Assembly: GCA_022592435.1 (NCBI GenBank)
Contig: JABYQS010000032.1
Span: 1-64,000, forward strand
From: Cerioporus squamosus
Taxonomy: Eukaryota > Basidiomycota > Agaricomycetes > Polyporales > Polyporaceae
Length of the DNA: 64,000 nt
Direction of reading: 5' to 3'
The notes below the pieces were generated by a model. That model searched no databases. It saw only the letters and a list, made by a program, of their open reading frames with translations, and was not told where the DNA came from. Each line of letters opens with the position of its first letter. Position 1 is the first letter of the stretch. A program made the position numbers and the translations under genes. Below are positions 31,231 through 43,356 of the stretch, piece after piece.

Positions 31231-34200
31231 TGTTTGACTGCTTCGTCGCCTCCGAGTCAACCCCACCCTCTTGTCTCAATATCTTCAATAGGATCGCGAG
31301 GCGTAGGTACTCTGCGCTACACCACTTCACCTGGCAATAGTCGACACTGATGCGCTTCGTGCATCGCTGTGGGGGCAACTGGTATCCACAATGACACTGA
31401 ACGCCCTACACGATGCGCGACGCCCACCAAACCCCAAACACGATCAAACGCTTCCGCCTTCTGTACACGCTCTACTAGCCCATCCCATTTTCGCCTGTGA
31501 CGGTCGACCCTCTCAATCATTCCTCGTCCTCGCACCCACCTTCTCCCAATATTCTACTGCGGTCTATGGAGTGCGCAGCGGAAACCCGACGTCGTACGCC
31601 GGATGAGACTCGGACGACCACACACGCTCCAAGTGGGCCCACTGCGGCTGCTTCCTTGATAAGCTTCTTTTCATCGACCTTCCCCGGCTCATGTCCCCTT
31701 ATGCACCCACTCACGATACATTGACCATGACTGATCCTGTATGTACTCCCTACGATAGCAGAGGTCTCCCGCACTGTACCTTACGCCTCGGCCTCGAGCG
31801 CAACGCGATAACGTGTGCGCGCAGCGCAACTCGCTTAACTGGACCATAGCAGTCTTTCCCCCCCTCTCCGCCCTTCCTCCGAGCTCTTCCTCACATTCAT
31901 CGGTATCAGATCTCTAGTTAGCTATATGTCATTCCAGTTCTCGATTAAGTTGACGCCTGTTGTACTTGTCATCCTGGCACCACAATGGCCAGCTAGTGTC
32001 CACCTGGCCTCACTGGTATGCAGTTCATAGTTCTGCAGCATCTCGAGACCTCGTATTTGACACGACCACGGGTACATCTATTCAATACTAGCAGCGACTT
32101 TCTACGACATGCACGACGTCTTGCTCGACGTCTCTTACCTCCTGCCTGTGGATGCCTTCCCCCTGATGTCTCCTCGCCCTTCCTCTCTTTTATTGAGAAC
32201 GCCTTAGCAACATGAGAGGCTCAGTGATGTGAATGGGGGAAGCGACGAGTACGTACGACACCACCGGCGCACGATAGCAAGGGGGACCGCCACTTCCCAT
32301 AACACATCGGTCTGGATCAGGGTCCCAGCATGAACGCACGTGCGCGGATTGAAGCCTGAGTCCTGCTACAGTTGCCTGGCGAGCGAGGTCTTGTCGCTAG
32401 GGCGAAGTGGTAAGTAAGAGAATGATAGCGACCAGATGGACATACGGGACGGTCCATTGATTGCTCTTGTTGTCGCGTTCAGTCCTTTGGGAATCTACGA
32501 GCCGCGCGGCAGGTGTCATTGTCGCAGACCTCATCTTCTTGATCGCTAGGCGGTGAGCTCCGACGTATGATATCGGTGCGACGAGGCGGCATTTAGTCGC
32601 GCAGAGGGAGGATCAGACGCCCCGGTGTGTGCAACAAGCTGCTGTCGTCATGATACCAACGGGTGCGCGGACTGAGCGAGCAGGAGTATCGTCGCCAATG
32701 GGTCACCCATACGTAGCATCGAGCCCGCTATTGTACTAACCTGCCTGACCGTGGTACTCGCAGTGCTCGCGGGCAGGCAGGTATCGACCCCGATCTTCAG
32801 GGCGGTGTCATTGTTGGTAGGTGCAAAACACGTCGTCGAACCCTCGAAAGTCTTCGGGTCGGCGTGTGTCGTTGCGTTGCGGAGCTTACCGTGAAGACGG
32901 GGTGGTATATGCGTAGGCGTGACGCCCAGGAGAAGCGGGTTGCGTGTGCGTGGGCTAAAGTAGGGCACGGGAGACGGTGTAAAGACGGACCGGTGCAATG
33001 CGTCTAGTACCTACAGAGGACGTGTCGAGTGCTGAGATTCATTGATTATGAGGGGCGGCTTTGAAAGTGTCGGCTTGCTGGCAGAGTCCATAAGAGGTTC
33101 CTGAAGTGATATATTCAAGACGGGTCTGCGGAAAGTGCCCCGACTAGAACGCGCGGGACAGACCAGATACGTGGCAGCCAAGATTGGCCTGGCGGCTCGC
33201 AAGCTCGCCGGTGCCCACGGCGAGCTAACACACCTTTGCGTAGCCCGGAGTACCTGACATCTTGGTACATGAGGCGCTCATGGGTGCGTGTAGTCATCGC
33301 TGAGTGGTGGCAGTGGAAGAGGCTGGTATCGGGGGCATGGTCAGAACTGGACTGGTCAGAATGGTCGAGCAACCAGGCCAAGTCATGCAAGTGTACTCAC
33401 CTAGCCCGTATGTACAGGGACGATACTATCCCTTCGTATCCACCTGCCGCCCCTAGCTTCGCTCTCGTACGGAGCGAAATCCTTCGGGAGTATACTTGCT
33501 AGAAGGGCAGGATAGCTGCATATGCGGCTCATCGCTCCCGCAAGCCGACGAAGTAAAAGGATGGTGTCTTGCGTGCTGCACAGATCGAAGGAAGACCTGC
33601 TGAGTGCTGACTACCAGGCCCCACGACAGCAGACTCGGGTAGAGCTCAAAGATGGGAACACCTGGCAGTAGTTGGAGGAAGAAGCTGTTGCAGTAGTGCG
33701 TGAGGATATGAGTAGCGAGCGAGCTCCGATGTCGGTTGGCCAAGGCAGTGATCCTGAACCCACGGTCGATGCATCCCTCGAGCTCGCGTCTGGTCGCGGT
33801 CGCCGGAGAAAAAGGGCTTGGTAGGCACAAGCCTAAAGGCGCAGGCATACTTGAGGCGACTATAGCTATCCGGTCCACTCATACCGGACCGAGGAATCTC
33901 GCGGTGGCCTCCTCAGCGCTTCGACGCTCCGCTCAGCTCAAGCCGCTTCCATCCCTCCTCAATGCCCCTCTTGCACTTCATCCTGTACTTAGCTTTTTTC
34001 CCTCTGCTATCGGCTCTGTACATTGACGCCGTTCATTCTCCGTCCGGTGCGATTCTAGTGCAGCCACAGGCTCGTGTTACATATGCAGCGCTGACTCCCG
34101 GTGCTCCCTAGACATGCCCGTAGATAGCTACACGCGGCTTCATCCTGGTATCCTCAGCACAGGCCTACGTATGCACATACCATGTGCCCATCTCTTGCCC

Positions 34201-36109
34201 ACGGTTCCCTCATACCGCCTCGCCGCCAACTGCACCCACTCCCTGCCCTTCTTCTCCTCAGCTCTCCGAGCACGACTCCGATGAGCTTCAAACCCTCGAG
34301 ACCGATACCAGCGTTCACGGCTGGCAATCACCTAATGCGCGCGAGCTCGTAAGTGCCTTTCCTAGGCCTCTTCCCTCCTTAACACTGCCCACTGCCCATT
34401 GCCCCCATGACACACCGATCGCGAAGACGCGAAGCTCGCAAGCAGCAAGAGGAGAATTTTGAAACAGAGGTGCGCCGCCCAGAAAGTGAAACTAGTCACG
34501 CACCGCCGTGCTTGCGATTCCCAGCGAAGCTGCCGCCAGCATCCATGGCTGTTTCGCCGGGAAGCCACCCTCAGGCTCTCTTCATATCCGTTCACGTCCG
34601 CTATGCGTGCGGTCGTGTCGTGGCGTAACGTGGCCCGCGCACCCTCGAAGATGTCGAGCCTGCCTCGGCTTTGGTGCATGCCTATGGCCGTCGTCATGGC
34701 GTTCGATTGAAACGACGCTGCAAGGGTCAATACGAGCCTGAGGCCGCACGACGTGCCGGTCAAAACCCTGTTGAGTAAGCGGGACCTATGAAGATGGACG
34801 GACGCTGCCGGGCTCACTTTGCTTGCTCGACGTCGACCGCAATGCATATGCAACATCATATGGAGCCGTGTTTGGGTAGCGAGTGGAATGCGAGTTGAAT
34901 ATGCCCACTTGCTCGACGCCCCTGCACGTCCCAGACGACGCGGGAAGTCTTCGAAGCGACAGCGCATCCTGGAACGTGACGGCGACACCGTCACGCTGGT
35001 AGCGATACTGCTGTGCAAGGGTGTGAGTGTGGGCCCGGTGTCGGCTTGTCGGCAATACGCGGCCGTAGCGGCCCTCGGGCTCCTCCTGTCGATGGCGGAT
35101 GGCGAATGGCTTCGAGCCTCAGCAGGCGCGGACCATGAACTATACACGAGCATATCAGCGTATGCCCAACGTTGCCGGTACGGTGACAATAGAAGCTGAC
35201 GTACCTGCTAAGCTTGCATATGTGCCGTTCTTGAGGCATCCCAGCAGCCGGCAGTACGGGGCGATGTGAGATGCGTGCTTCAAGCGCATGCAATGCAGTT
35301 GAAACGTCAATGCTTCCCGGACTGTCCAAATCCGTACCTCGCCACGCGCGTTCGCAAAGCTACGACACGCTTGCGAATGTCTCGATGACCATTGCAATCG
35401 TGTGGAGTCGAGCTGGTGTTCTAGTGAAGGAACGTGAACGCTAACTCATCCTGAGGTGCCAGGTAGGTGAGATTTGCCGAGCTATGTCTGTGAGGAGTCG
35501 AGGACGGATGATGCTCACCAGGGATGCGACAGCGCCCAGGTTTGCGTCCTATTCGAACGCAATTCCCAACCCAAGTCTCACATCGCGGAAATGATGACCT
35601 CGGCCTATGCTCGGCCGGTGACGGCGCCCCTTGTTGCAGGTACGAAACCCCAGGGGAGTCGTGCGGGTACGCAGAGAAACAGCCACCGATGCGCTGGCGA
35701 CTGAGCGAATCCTGAGGACTCGGTGGACCATAGCGACCACAGTCGCTTCCAGGTCTGGGGAAACGGCGGTGGGTGACTTTGGTAGGGTGAAGGTGGCACT
35801 GCTCACTAACTTGACCCAAGCGGGACGCGTAGACTGTACCTATGAAACACCTGAAGTCAAACGCTGCATAGCACGACTGTTCCGGAATACTCACCTGTAT
35901 GCGGGCGGGATCGATGCCAGAGATTTGAGTGACTTGCAATGACGGGACGAGGCGCAGGGCCCGTCTATCGTAGCGCATTTGAAGCGACGAGCGAGGCAGC
36001 TAAGCGTGCATCACATCGACGCATCTACAAGACAAACCAACGAGGACATAACAGCCGAGTGGAAGCCGCGGATCCATGGAGCGACGTCCACCAGACCGCT
36101 CGGTGAGCT
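31231..36109. other. Unassigned region, fragments of possible genes
   Basis: Many frames overlap on both strands, and none shows a family motif I trust. Candidates are: a minus-strand frame at 32648-32998 ending in a hydrophobic LATILLLAQS; a minus frame at 33453-33878 with a membrane-like segment (LTHYCNSFFLQLLPG); a 275-codon minus frame at 34362-35189 that overlaps a plus frame rich in Arg and Glu (34407-34628); and a minus frame at 35421-35978. Exon joins could not be settled by eye. Confidence 0.3.
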
Positions 36110-36572
36110 CCCAGCGCCTACGCCCTCCTGTCGGCCTCTATCCATGAATTCACGCATGCCTTTGGAAAGAACGAGGACGACAAGGCGTTGACAGAGTTCC
36201 AGACGCTGAGTCTGACTCGATCGTCGTCGTCTTGTGTCGCTACCGCTCTCTCGGATGTCAAGCGAGGGCCCGAAGTTTACTTGACAGGCGGCTGCGAAGA
36301 TCCTCGGCCGAAAGGTGGAAGGGGTATACGCCGAAGCGTCCTACTGCACCTCGTTGTCTTCACTGCGCGCGGTACAGCTTGGGGACGATATCCTGCAAGC
36401 ATTTGGGGACATGTTCGAGACTCATACTGACACGACATATGCTAGTGAAGATGACGTCGACATACCTGGCCTAGACGACGAGGACAAGTCTGGAGGTGCC
36501 TCCGCTGCCGCCCCTAACCTCGGATTTAAAGGTCGGAACAATAGAGGACGAGACGGAAGATATAAGTCGTAA
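36110..36572 (+). CDS. 3' exons of an unknown gene
   Basis: A frame reading SAYALLSASIHEFTHAFGKN then EDDKALTEFQTLSLTR, and after a probable short intron ending at 36290 AAAKILGRKVEGVYAEASYC, LGDDILQAFGDMFETHTD and the acidic EDDVDIPGLDDEDKSGG, ends with a Gly/Arg-rich tail, FKGRNNRGRDGRYKS, and a stop at 36572. The composition and continuity look like real coding sequence. The upstream exons and the exact donor are not clear, and I do not recognise the family. Confidence 0.4.
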
Positions 36573-37250
36573 GCATACCGTCATATTATACCACTAGCAT
36601 ATTACTCACCTGTTCCTGTGCCACTAGAATCACGTCTTGCCCTGGGGGAAGTGCTAGGGCAGGGGTGTGCCAACACCGCATAAGCCCGGGTGTAACATGA
36701 ACTCGAGGCCGGCGGTCCTAGGCTGATACAGCTTGGAAATCTTCTTGCTGGAGCGGAGCTCTCAGGATGCGCCGTCGTTCGAGCGCAGAGACTAAAGCAG
36801 AATTCGAAGCGCTTTCGACGCGGCTAGGGGATGAGACAAGAGAGTCAGACAGCACCTAGTGCTGCTGTGCTGGCAGTGGGAATAGAAGCACGTCAGCGCT
36901 CGGCGATACCCGCGCCCGCAGTCTTTGCTCAACATGCTGCACGTCATTCCCCATATCCCATCCCCAGATGAAGATCAGCAAAAGACGTAAAGCGAACACT
37001 AGCAAGTACTTACTCACCCACTGGTCATCTTCGCAGCCTGAGCTTCACCGGAGAACGTTCAGAAGCGCCACCAATCGTAAATTATCCGTTGATGCAATAC
37101 TGTGTATCCATTACACAGTAAAGTCAACCACCTGTTGTATATAAGCGGGTAGTAGTCGAGACTCGACGCACGAGCCGAGCGAGAACGCTAGCAGGTGGTG
37201 AATAGAAGATCCGAAAACGGCAGGCGAGACGGGTCGGAGGTTCGAAGCCC
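36573..37250. other. No gene; B-box-like site
   Basis: No convincing frame. GGTTCGAAGCC at 37239-37249 is a perfect match to the RNA polymerase III B-box consensus, and TAGCAGGTGGT near 37188 resembles an A box. I could not fold a tRNA here. Confidence 0.3.
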
Positions 37251-37357
37251 TGGTCTCGTACCCAGACTATGTACGGGATGAGGTCGCACCCCACGTTCGG
37301 GTATGGTGCGGTGGTGGGGTGCGACCTCATCCCGTACATAGTCTGGGTACGAGACCA
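37251..37357. mobile_element. Foldback palindrome with 8-bp target duplication
   Basis: Two 44-bp arms (37251-37294 and 37314-37357) are perfect reverse complements around a 19-nt spacer. The element is flanked on both sides by CGAAGCCC (37243-37250 and 37358-37365). An 8-bp duplication is the size made by hAT transposases. With a length of only 107 bp and no room for coding, it is best read as a miniature foldback element. A hairpin transcript is also possible. Confidence 0.8.
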
Positions 37358-37365
37358 CGAAGCCC

Positions 37366-38990
37366 CTATCTAGATTTCTCCCGCTCTCCCAACGTATTCG
37401 TCCTCCCGGCCGAGGTCGCCTCGTCCGAAGTCGAGCTCTTGGATCCGACGAACCCGCTGTTGCGCAAGGAGCAGGAGGCAGGAGCACGCGGAAGACTCGA
37501 GCGAGCTGGTCTGGGGGACAGTGCACGTGAAGCGGCGGATTGTAAAGATCATGCACGCGAGGGGGAGGCTTGTGGGTGTCGTCCTGGGCGAGCCGGATCT
37601 GGAGGGAGAGGACAAGGATCCGGATGTGTTGATAGTTGCGGAGCCGAAACCTAAGAAGGAAGGGGAGGAGGTTGAGGTCCCGGGATGCGAGGGAGGGTGA
37701 GAAGGAAAAAGAATTCGAGCACGCGCACACCGGTACCCGAGGTTAGGAATATTGGGGAGATGGACCGTCGCATGGGGGAGTTCGAGAAGCTCCCCGTGTC
37801 ATAGAGCACGGCTTAAAGATGAGGTACGTTCTAATGCTTCACGCATATGTGCCCTTGTTTTGTGTTGTAGCTATGTCCGTTCCCTCATCCCTTTCTCCCT
37901 CTCCCTCTTTCGAGGCATCTCAACGCGCACAACTATTATTCTGAACCCACTCCCGGCGCATTAAGTTCCTAAACTTTGAGTTTGAACGCACGTCGAGCAC
38001 GAATGGCGGTCAGGAACTCGCGGCGAGGCGCAGAACATGGTGCTAGCGGGACCCCAGCGGTCGGCTCCCCTCCCAGGTTGCATCCAGGGTGTCGAATACG
38101 GCTCTACAAGAGTCCCCCTCGGTCCTCACGCCCCTCGCACCGCTCCTCCCGCACATCCCACACATCCTGAGACGGCCGCGCACGCTCTCATCCGCCAGCC
38201 CAGCACGACGACTCACAGAGGACCCGGAGGAAGCCGATCACGACGACGACCTGGAGGAAGACCGGTAGTCAAATGACGGCCCAGAGGAAGCTCCGCATCC
38301 CGAGGACCTTCCGGACGGCTGGTAACAGAGATCGCAGACGGCCGGATCTAGCGAGACGAGCTTGCGCAATTCAATGCAGCGATGAATCTTGGCCGCGGCG
38401 GTGGACAAGGCGCGAAAGAGGAAGCGGACGGGCTGGAGGAGCCTCAGGAGTTCCTAAGAGCTAGAGGACGATGGACATCCACTGTGTGCTTCCCACCCGA
38501 CATAGGGAGTGTATACGTATACCTCTAGTTTTTTTTTGGATCTGCGCTTGACTTGTGCTTGCGAATTCGCAGTAAGATCCTGAGTCTGGCTCGACGCCTG
38601 CTCATCATGCTCGCAGGGATGGAAGCCCCGCTGCGGTCACGCGCGGGTGCTGCGAGGAAAGGTTCGTTCAGTGAACGTCATTTCGTAACGCGCTGCATGG
38701 ACAATTGGTGATGAAGACGACTCGCGCAAGAAGGTCGAGACAGACGAAGCCCATTGTTAGGCATGGCACTTATCTGAGCTGATAGAAAACGATGCACACG
38801 ACCGTTGTTTCATTTTTGGCTCGCCCAACGGCCGGCACCGCTGCGAGGGCACCAATAACATCGAATATTCAGACATCGGAATCAGTGCTACATGACTGCC
38901 CTGCAAGGCTCACTGACGGACACATGTGAGCCTGCTCTAGCTGTCGTCGACCGTGAGTCAGCGCAAGCACTGTTCGAGTAAGAAGACATC
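37366..38990. other. Unassigned; decayed coding fragment
   Basis: From 37375 to 37700 the plus strand has pieces that look coding in two frames (FVLPAEVASSEVELLDP, then VKRRIVKIMHARGRLVGVV with EPDLEGEDKDPD). A frame change separates them, as in a broken gene. The minus strand is also open across 37188-37730. From 37740 to 38990 I see nothing I can support. Confidence 0.35.
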
Positions 38991-39919
38991 TCACCAGTTG
39001 CTATTACCAACAGATGACGACGATACGGACCCTTTGAGCGACTTGCGAGGACGAGGCGGAACCATTACGTAGCAACGATTCGCTCGAGGTCTGCCCGCGA
39101 CGATGCCCTGCGAGGTCGATTGCATGTTCGTTCGTCGCTCCTGTAAGGGAAAGCAGATAAGCGGCGAAACCTCTACGGAGGACGAGGGGCAAAAGTACTC
39201 ATACATGTCGCAGGCGCCTCTGTACACTCTGGCTCGCCCGGGCTATAGCTGTGTTCAATCCATCTACCTCCTTCTGATACATGCGCTGATTCTTCTCCAG
39301 AGCGGTACTCTCACGAGATAGCTGTTTCTTAGCTTCCTTCAATGCCCGATGCCCTTCCGTGAGATCCTTCAGAAGGTCGGCGTTTCGTTTCTGCATCTGG
39401 ATGTTCTGTTGCCGAAGAGAGAAGTATGTGGACATCTTGGTCGAAACCCGACGACGGTCGGCTTCGTTCCGGAGACGGAGGTCCCGAAGTGTCGTAGGCG
39501 ATAGGTGCTGCTCAATGAACTGACGTATTTGCTGGGTAGCCGTAGTTAAGCAAGCCTGATGGCACAAGGTCTCGGTGAGCAGGTCGATAAGTGACGTTCA
39601 TGATCACCCATACCTCTGCTTCCTGGCCTTGCAGGCCAGCTGGGCGCTCGTCGCCTTCGTTGACGTGCTCACTTTCTGTGGCGGAATCCCCGACGGTGAC
39701 AAAAAGCCGCGTTGCCACGAGAGCCACCTGGTGGCAACTCGCACATTGGAAGAGTTCCTCAGGCCGCAAACAAGTCTCGCAGCAGAGGTGCCCTATATTT
39801 GATGTGGATGTCAGCAATCAACGGGCGCAACAGCCGTATAGCAAATGCCACGCACCGCAAGTCAGGAGCATCGGCTGAGTGGAGGTGCCAAGGTCGCATT
39901 TGCAAGCTACGCACTCCAT
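38991..39919 (-). CDS. RING-finger coiled-coil protein, HEI10/Zip3-like layout
   Basis: Four exons on the minus strand join exactly (39919-39856, 39792-39614, 39555-39205 and 39140-38991), giving 247 aa. A C3HC4-type RING lies at residues 3 to about 37: CVAC, TCGHLCCETC, then CASC. RING proteins of this kind act as ubiquitin or SUMO E3 ligases. A long helical coiled coil follows (residues ~95-195, including QQNIQMQKRNADLLKDL), then a basic, Ser-rich tail (RPRKSLKGSVSSSSVGNSNW). An N-terminal RING, a coiled coil and a Ser-rich tail are the layout of the meiotic crossover factors Zip3, RNF212 and HEI10. That assignment is an inference from layout and length only. A generic RING E3 is the alternative. 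Confidence 0.8.
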
Positions 39920-41206
39920 AGCTACGTGGTGACGAATGTCGAGAAGAAGGGTTAGCCGTGTGCAGTCGTGGTCGTATCGCTGGAAGATCGATGGGTATGC
40001 CAACGAAATCGGCGGGTTGCCACCAGTTTATGTATGCGCGACGACTGACTCCGCGACCAAGTCTCGAACCCAAGCTGTCAGATTGAGAAAACTCACTGAT
40101 TGGGGAGCGCTCTTCGCCGGTCGCCGGTCGGTGTGGCCATGCTTTTGTGCCACTGCATGGGTGGGGCAAGTACTGGTATGGATATCAGGATCAATCTTGA
40201 TCGCCCACCAAAGCTCCTGAGATACTCTAACCCAACATAGAAGGTTGGTAGTAGCGGAAAGAGCTCGAGGTGAGAGACGTCGATCCGGAGTTACGGTGCG
40301 GCACGCGCATGAGGAAGGCTGAAATAGGCAGGTCAATCGCGGCCGCTGTTCGATCGTGAATCTCACCAGGGAATGTCGTCTTGATCATCCCACGGATCGC
40401 GAGTACTCAGTCACTAAACGAAGCTCTATCGGCAGTTCTGTGTACCAACCAGATGTGTGGTGGTCGACGGTCGTCTGGTGGAAGGCCATGTCGGCGTCTG
40501 CATGTCTGAAGGAACGTCATCACGTGCACGGTATGCAGCATGAGGCAGCATGACGTAATCCCAAACCACCTTAGCGCGCGCTCCATATCGTCTTCCAAGT
40601 GCTACTACGTATGTTCACTGGCAACCATTCTGCTGATTGGCGTCCTGCGCGACTCAATACTCACTGTCACTGCTTCGTTTTGGAATAGGTGAAGTCGTAC
40701 TGTACTTTGATTGCTTCGGAACGGACTACTCGTATGCAACTGCGGAGAGGGCCAGGACGGTGCAAATCAACAGCAGGCATAGCAGACTGCCTAACGCCCG
40801 CTCTATACATCTCCAGCCCGCGCCGACGTCCTGACCAAACCTCTGACAGTCCACGGGGACCTGTTCTGAGGTAGGGATGGGGGCAATTGAGATCCTCGCT
40901 CGCTCGCTCCTTGGCCTCTCTCCCCCGCGGGCGTTGACTGACAGCCTCTGTTTCTTCTGGACCTTATCGAGTTTCTTGTCTTGACTTATCTTCGTCTGTT
41001 GGTCCTTCGGGTGCTTGCCTGCCTCGACTATATGTGTCCCAGGTCAGTTCGCGCACATAGAACAAGATATTGCCGCAGACTTACCCGTCCACAACTCTAG
41101 ACCGTACCTCGAGATGCCATGTCGTGACGGACGAGCCATACCCACAGCTAAGAGATATACAGTCTTGGTCCGTGTTCTCGACAACATCCGCCCCTAAGCT
41201 GACCTT
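39920..41206. other. Unassigned region upstream of the RING gene
   Basis: Frames on both strands between 40028 and 40598 overlap. The stretch from 40770 to 41200 contains several short plus-strand frames. No family motif or consistent splice chain could be found. Confidence 0.35.
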
Positions 41207-42434
41207 TCAGATGTTCAGACATTTTGTCTTGCACGGTTGAGATACGCACCGCGACACAAAGGACTTCTGTAGGAGAGTGAGCCTCGTACTTCCTGCCAGC
41301 ATTCGTGAAACATACTCACGCGCTTCGGTTCGGACTCCGCAGATCTCATCTCCGCTGGTCAAGTCATATACGTAGATCACTCCTTTCAAGTCGGGTACTA
41401 TGACTGCATTGTCGTTCGCGCATGAACCCACAGCAATATCCCTGCCACAAGGGAACGGTATAGATATGCTCGTGTGGTCGTGGATTCGACGAGTTATACC
41501 CCTTTCCGGCGCGTAACGATAGAGGTCTAGCCCATCGTGTAGGTTGTGTATGGCAATGTCTCCTGTAGAAGAGACAATCACTGATCCGCTGGATGCACAC
41601 ATAGATCAGTCTACGATGTCGCGCGCGCGAAGATGATCGGTGCTCGCATCGCAGTTCCCAAACTATATTTGCCCGTGATGCACCCAGTATGGACGTCGAA
41701 TTCGACTCTGCGAAGAGGTGAGTATCGCTGTTATCTCGCATAACGACGCAGAGGGAGACTGACAGCAGCCCTTGAGTGCCATAGAAGACGAGCAGCTTGT
41801 CAGTCTGTCCTGTCTTGGATCGCCGAGTTTTCGGGAACGGTGGTGCTGAGAAGTGCAGGTGGGTAACATTTGCTTGGTCAACTAGCGAGTTGATGGTCCA
41901 TTTAGCAGGGGCTAGCAAGACGCTCGTTCAGCATCCGTTCACCAGAGTGAAGATTATCGTACCGTTCTGTCTCTCCCTCATAGACCATACCTTGACGCCC
42001 CCGGACGAAGAGGCGGCAATCATTTCGCAGGGACCGCCAAAAGCAATATGAGCGTCGTCCGATGCCGGCCAACTTGTATACATCATCTCAAATGAGAGTG
42101 ATGAGTCGAGTGGCAGCCAGGTGCGTGTTAACTTCCAGATACCGACGGAACCATCCTTGCACAGTACGCCCATCGCCGGCTCGCCTTTGAGGGTGGTCGC
42201 ACAACAGATAGCCACCACGTGATAGGTCGGATGAAGTCCTTTGCCAAGTAGAACTCCGCTTCGAATGCACCAGAAGTTGACAATGCCGTTACTCCCTAGG
42301 GTTGACGTCTCTTCAGGATCTCCCTACATGCTCTGTGTTCCGAACTCACCTACTGAGAACACGACGTTCCCATCGGGACTGATGATCACCGTGGTGATCT
42401 TGGCTTGACTGTGAGCGGTCACGACGGCCATCAT
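41207..42434 (-). CDS. WD40-repeat protein
   Basis: The minus-strand exons give repeated WD40-like blades: ITTVIISPDGNVVFSVG with IVNFWCIRSGVLLG (42400-42250), AMGVLCKDGSVGIWKL (near 42150), MIAASSSGGVKVWSM (near 42000), then VEFDVHTGCITGKYSLG (near 41700), and GSVIVSSTGDIAIHNL and AVIVPDLKGVIYVYDL (41590-41370). WD40 propellers are protein-binding scaffolds. Short introns lie near 42330, 41905-41950 and 41620-41600. The start at MMAVVTAHSQAKITT (42434) is the first ATG in frame with blade 1. An upstream exon with MSDSRSQLKAASAQ (42526) could instead be spliced on. The last frame stops at 41207. Partner proteins are unknown. Confidence 0.7.
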
Positions 42435-42662
42435 GGGCAAGGGTACGCGCCCCACCTAGCCAAGCGCGAGGGGAATATGAGGGAGTTGCGCAGACGCCGC
42501 TTTGAGCTGGGAACGGGAATCCGACATGGAGTTACTGCCTGATAGGGAAATGTACCTGCTCAGGCGATCGCGAGCTACTCCGTCGGTCTCTTCACCGTGA
42601 CTTTATTTTATAAAGGATTGCACGCGTACGGAACTGCGCAGTGTCTACGAACCGAGCTTGAG

Positions 42663-43356
42663 ATGAGCAGCACACCGTAAGCCCTAAACACTCTTATGTT
42701 CGATTTGACTTGACATTCTTTCAGGGTCCCGCAAGTTGTCCCCTGTAGCCAAGAGCGTGATCTGCATTCTCTATACGGAGCCTCGATTGAACTGGGCAGA
42801 TTCGGAGGAAATAGCTGGCAACAAGTGCTCGTCATCATATCGACGTCCCTTCACGGCTGTACGTGTTCGAGTATTGGAACCAAGGAACGGCCTCTTGCTG
42901 ACTCCCTCACTGAAACATCATAGACAAGCTCGCTGTAATGCAGCCGCAGTGCTCGAGGAGTGTCGAGCTCGCAGCTTTCGATATAACCGGCGCTAGCTTG
43001 GCAGTTGAAATTTCGGAGGTGAGTCCTTGGCTGCAGCATTAGACGAGCGGTGGTCCGAACTTATTCGATAGAGGTCACTTGAGGTTATTGTCGGGCCTGT
43101 AACGTACGCGTCCACCATCGACGCATTACGCATCCGCCTGCCCGATCACAACTCTTTCCAGACCTTTGTCACGACACTCACCGATGCCTTCTGTCAAGGA
43201 CGATCAGCTCGCTCGCATTCTCCCTATGAATACGATCCCAGAACCCAACTTGATGTCGATCTTCTCGATGCGCGCCTTTGCAGGCTGCTGGAGACTCAGC
43301 TCCAACTAGCAAACACATGGGGCCCATCGGGCTGCGAGGAAGCGAGCGAAGTGTAG
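42663..43356 (+). CDS. Orphan small protein, 175 aa
   Basis: Four exons join without a stop: 42663-42676, 42725-42858, 42924-43018 and 43072-43356. All have GT...AG introns of 48-65 nt, and an in-frame TAG inside the third intron disappears on splicing. The product starts MSSTPVPQVVPC and contains WQQVLVIISTSLHGYKLAVM, FDITGASLAVEISE, then IVGPVTYASTIDALRIRLPD and FQTFVTTLTDAFCQGR, and ends in a helix (DARLCRLLETQLQLANTWG). I recognise no family, signal peptide or membrane segment. It is divergent from the WD40 gene, with starts about 230 bases apart, so the two may share a promoter. Confidence 0.7.

Noticed and set aside
34362..35189. 275-codon minus-strand frame as a gene
   Set aside because: No motif is present, it overlaps plausible plus-strand frames, and it is Arg/Ser-rich as expected from GC-rich antisense sequence.
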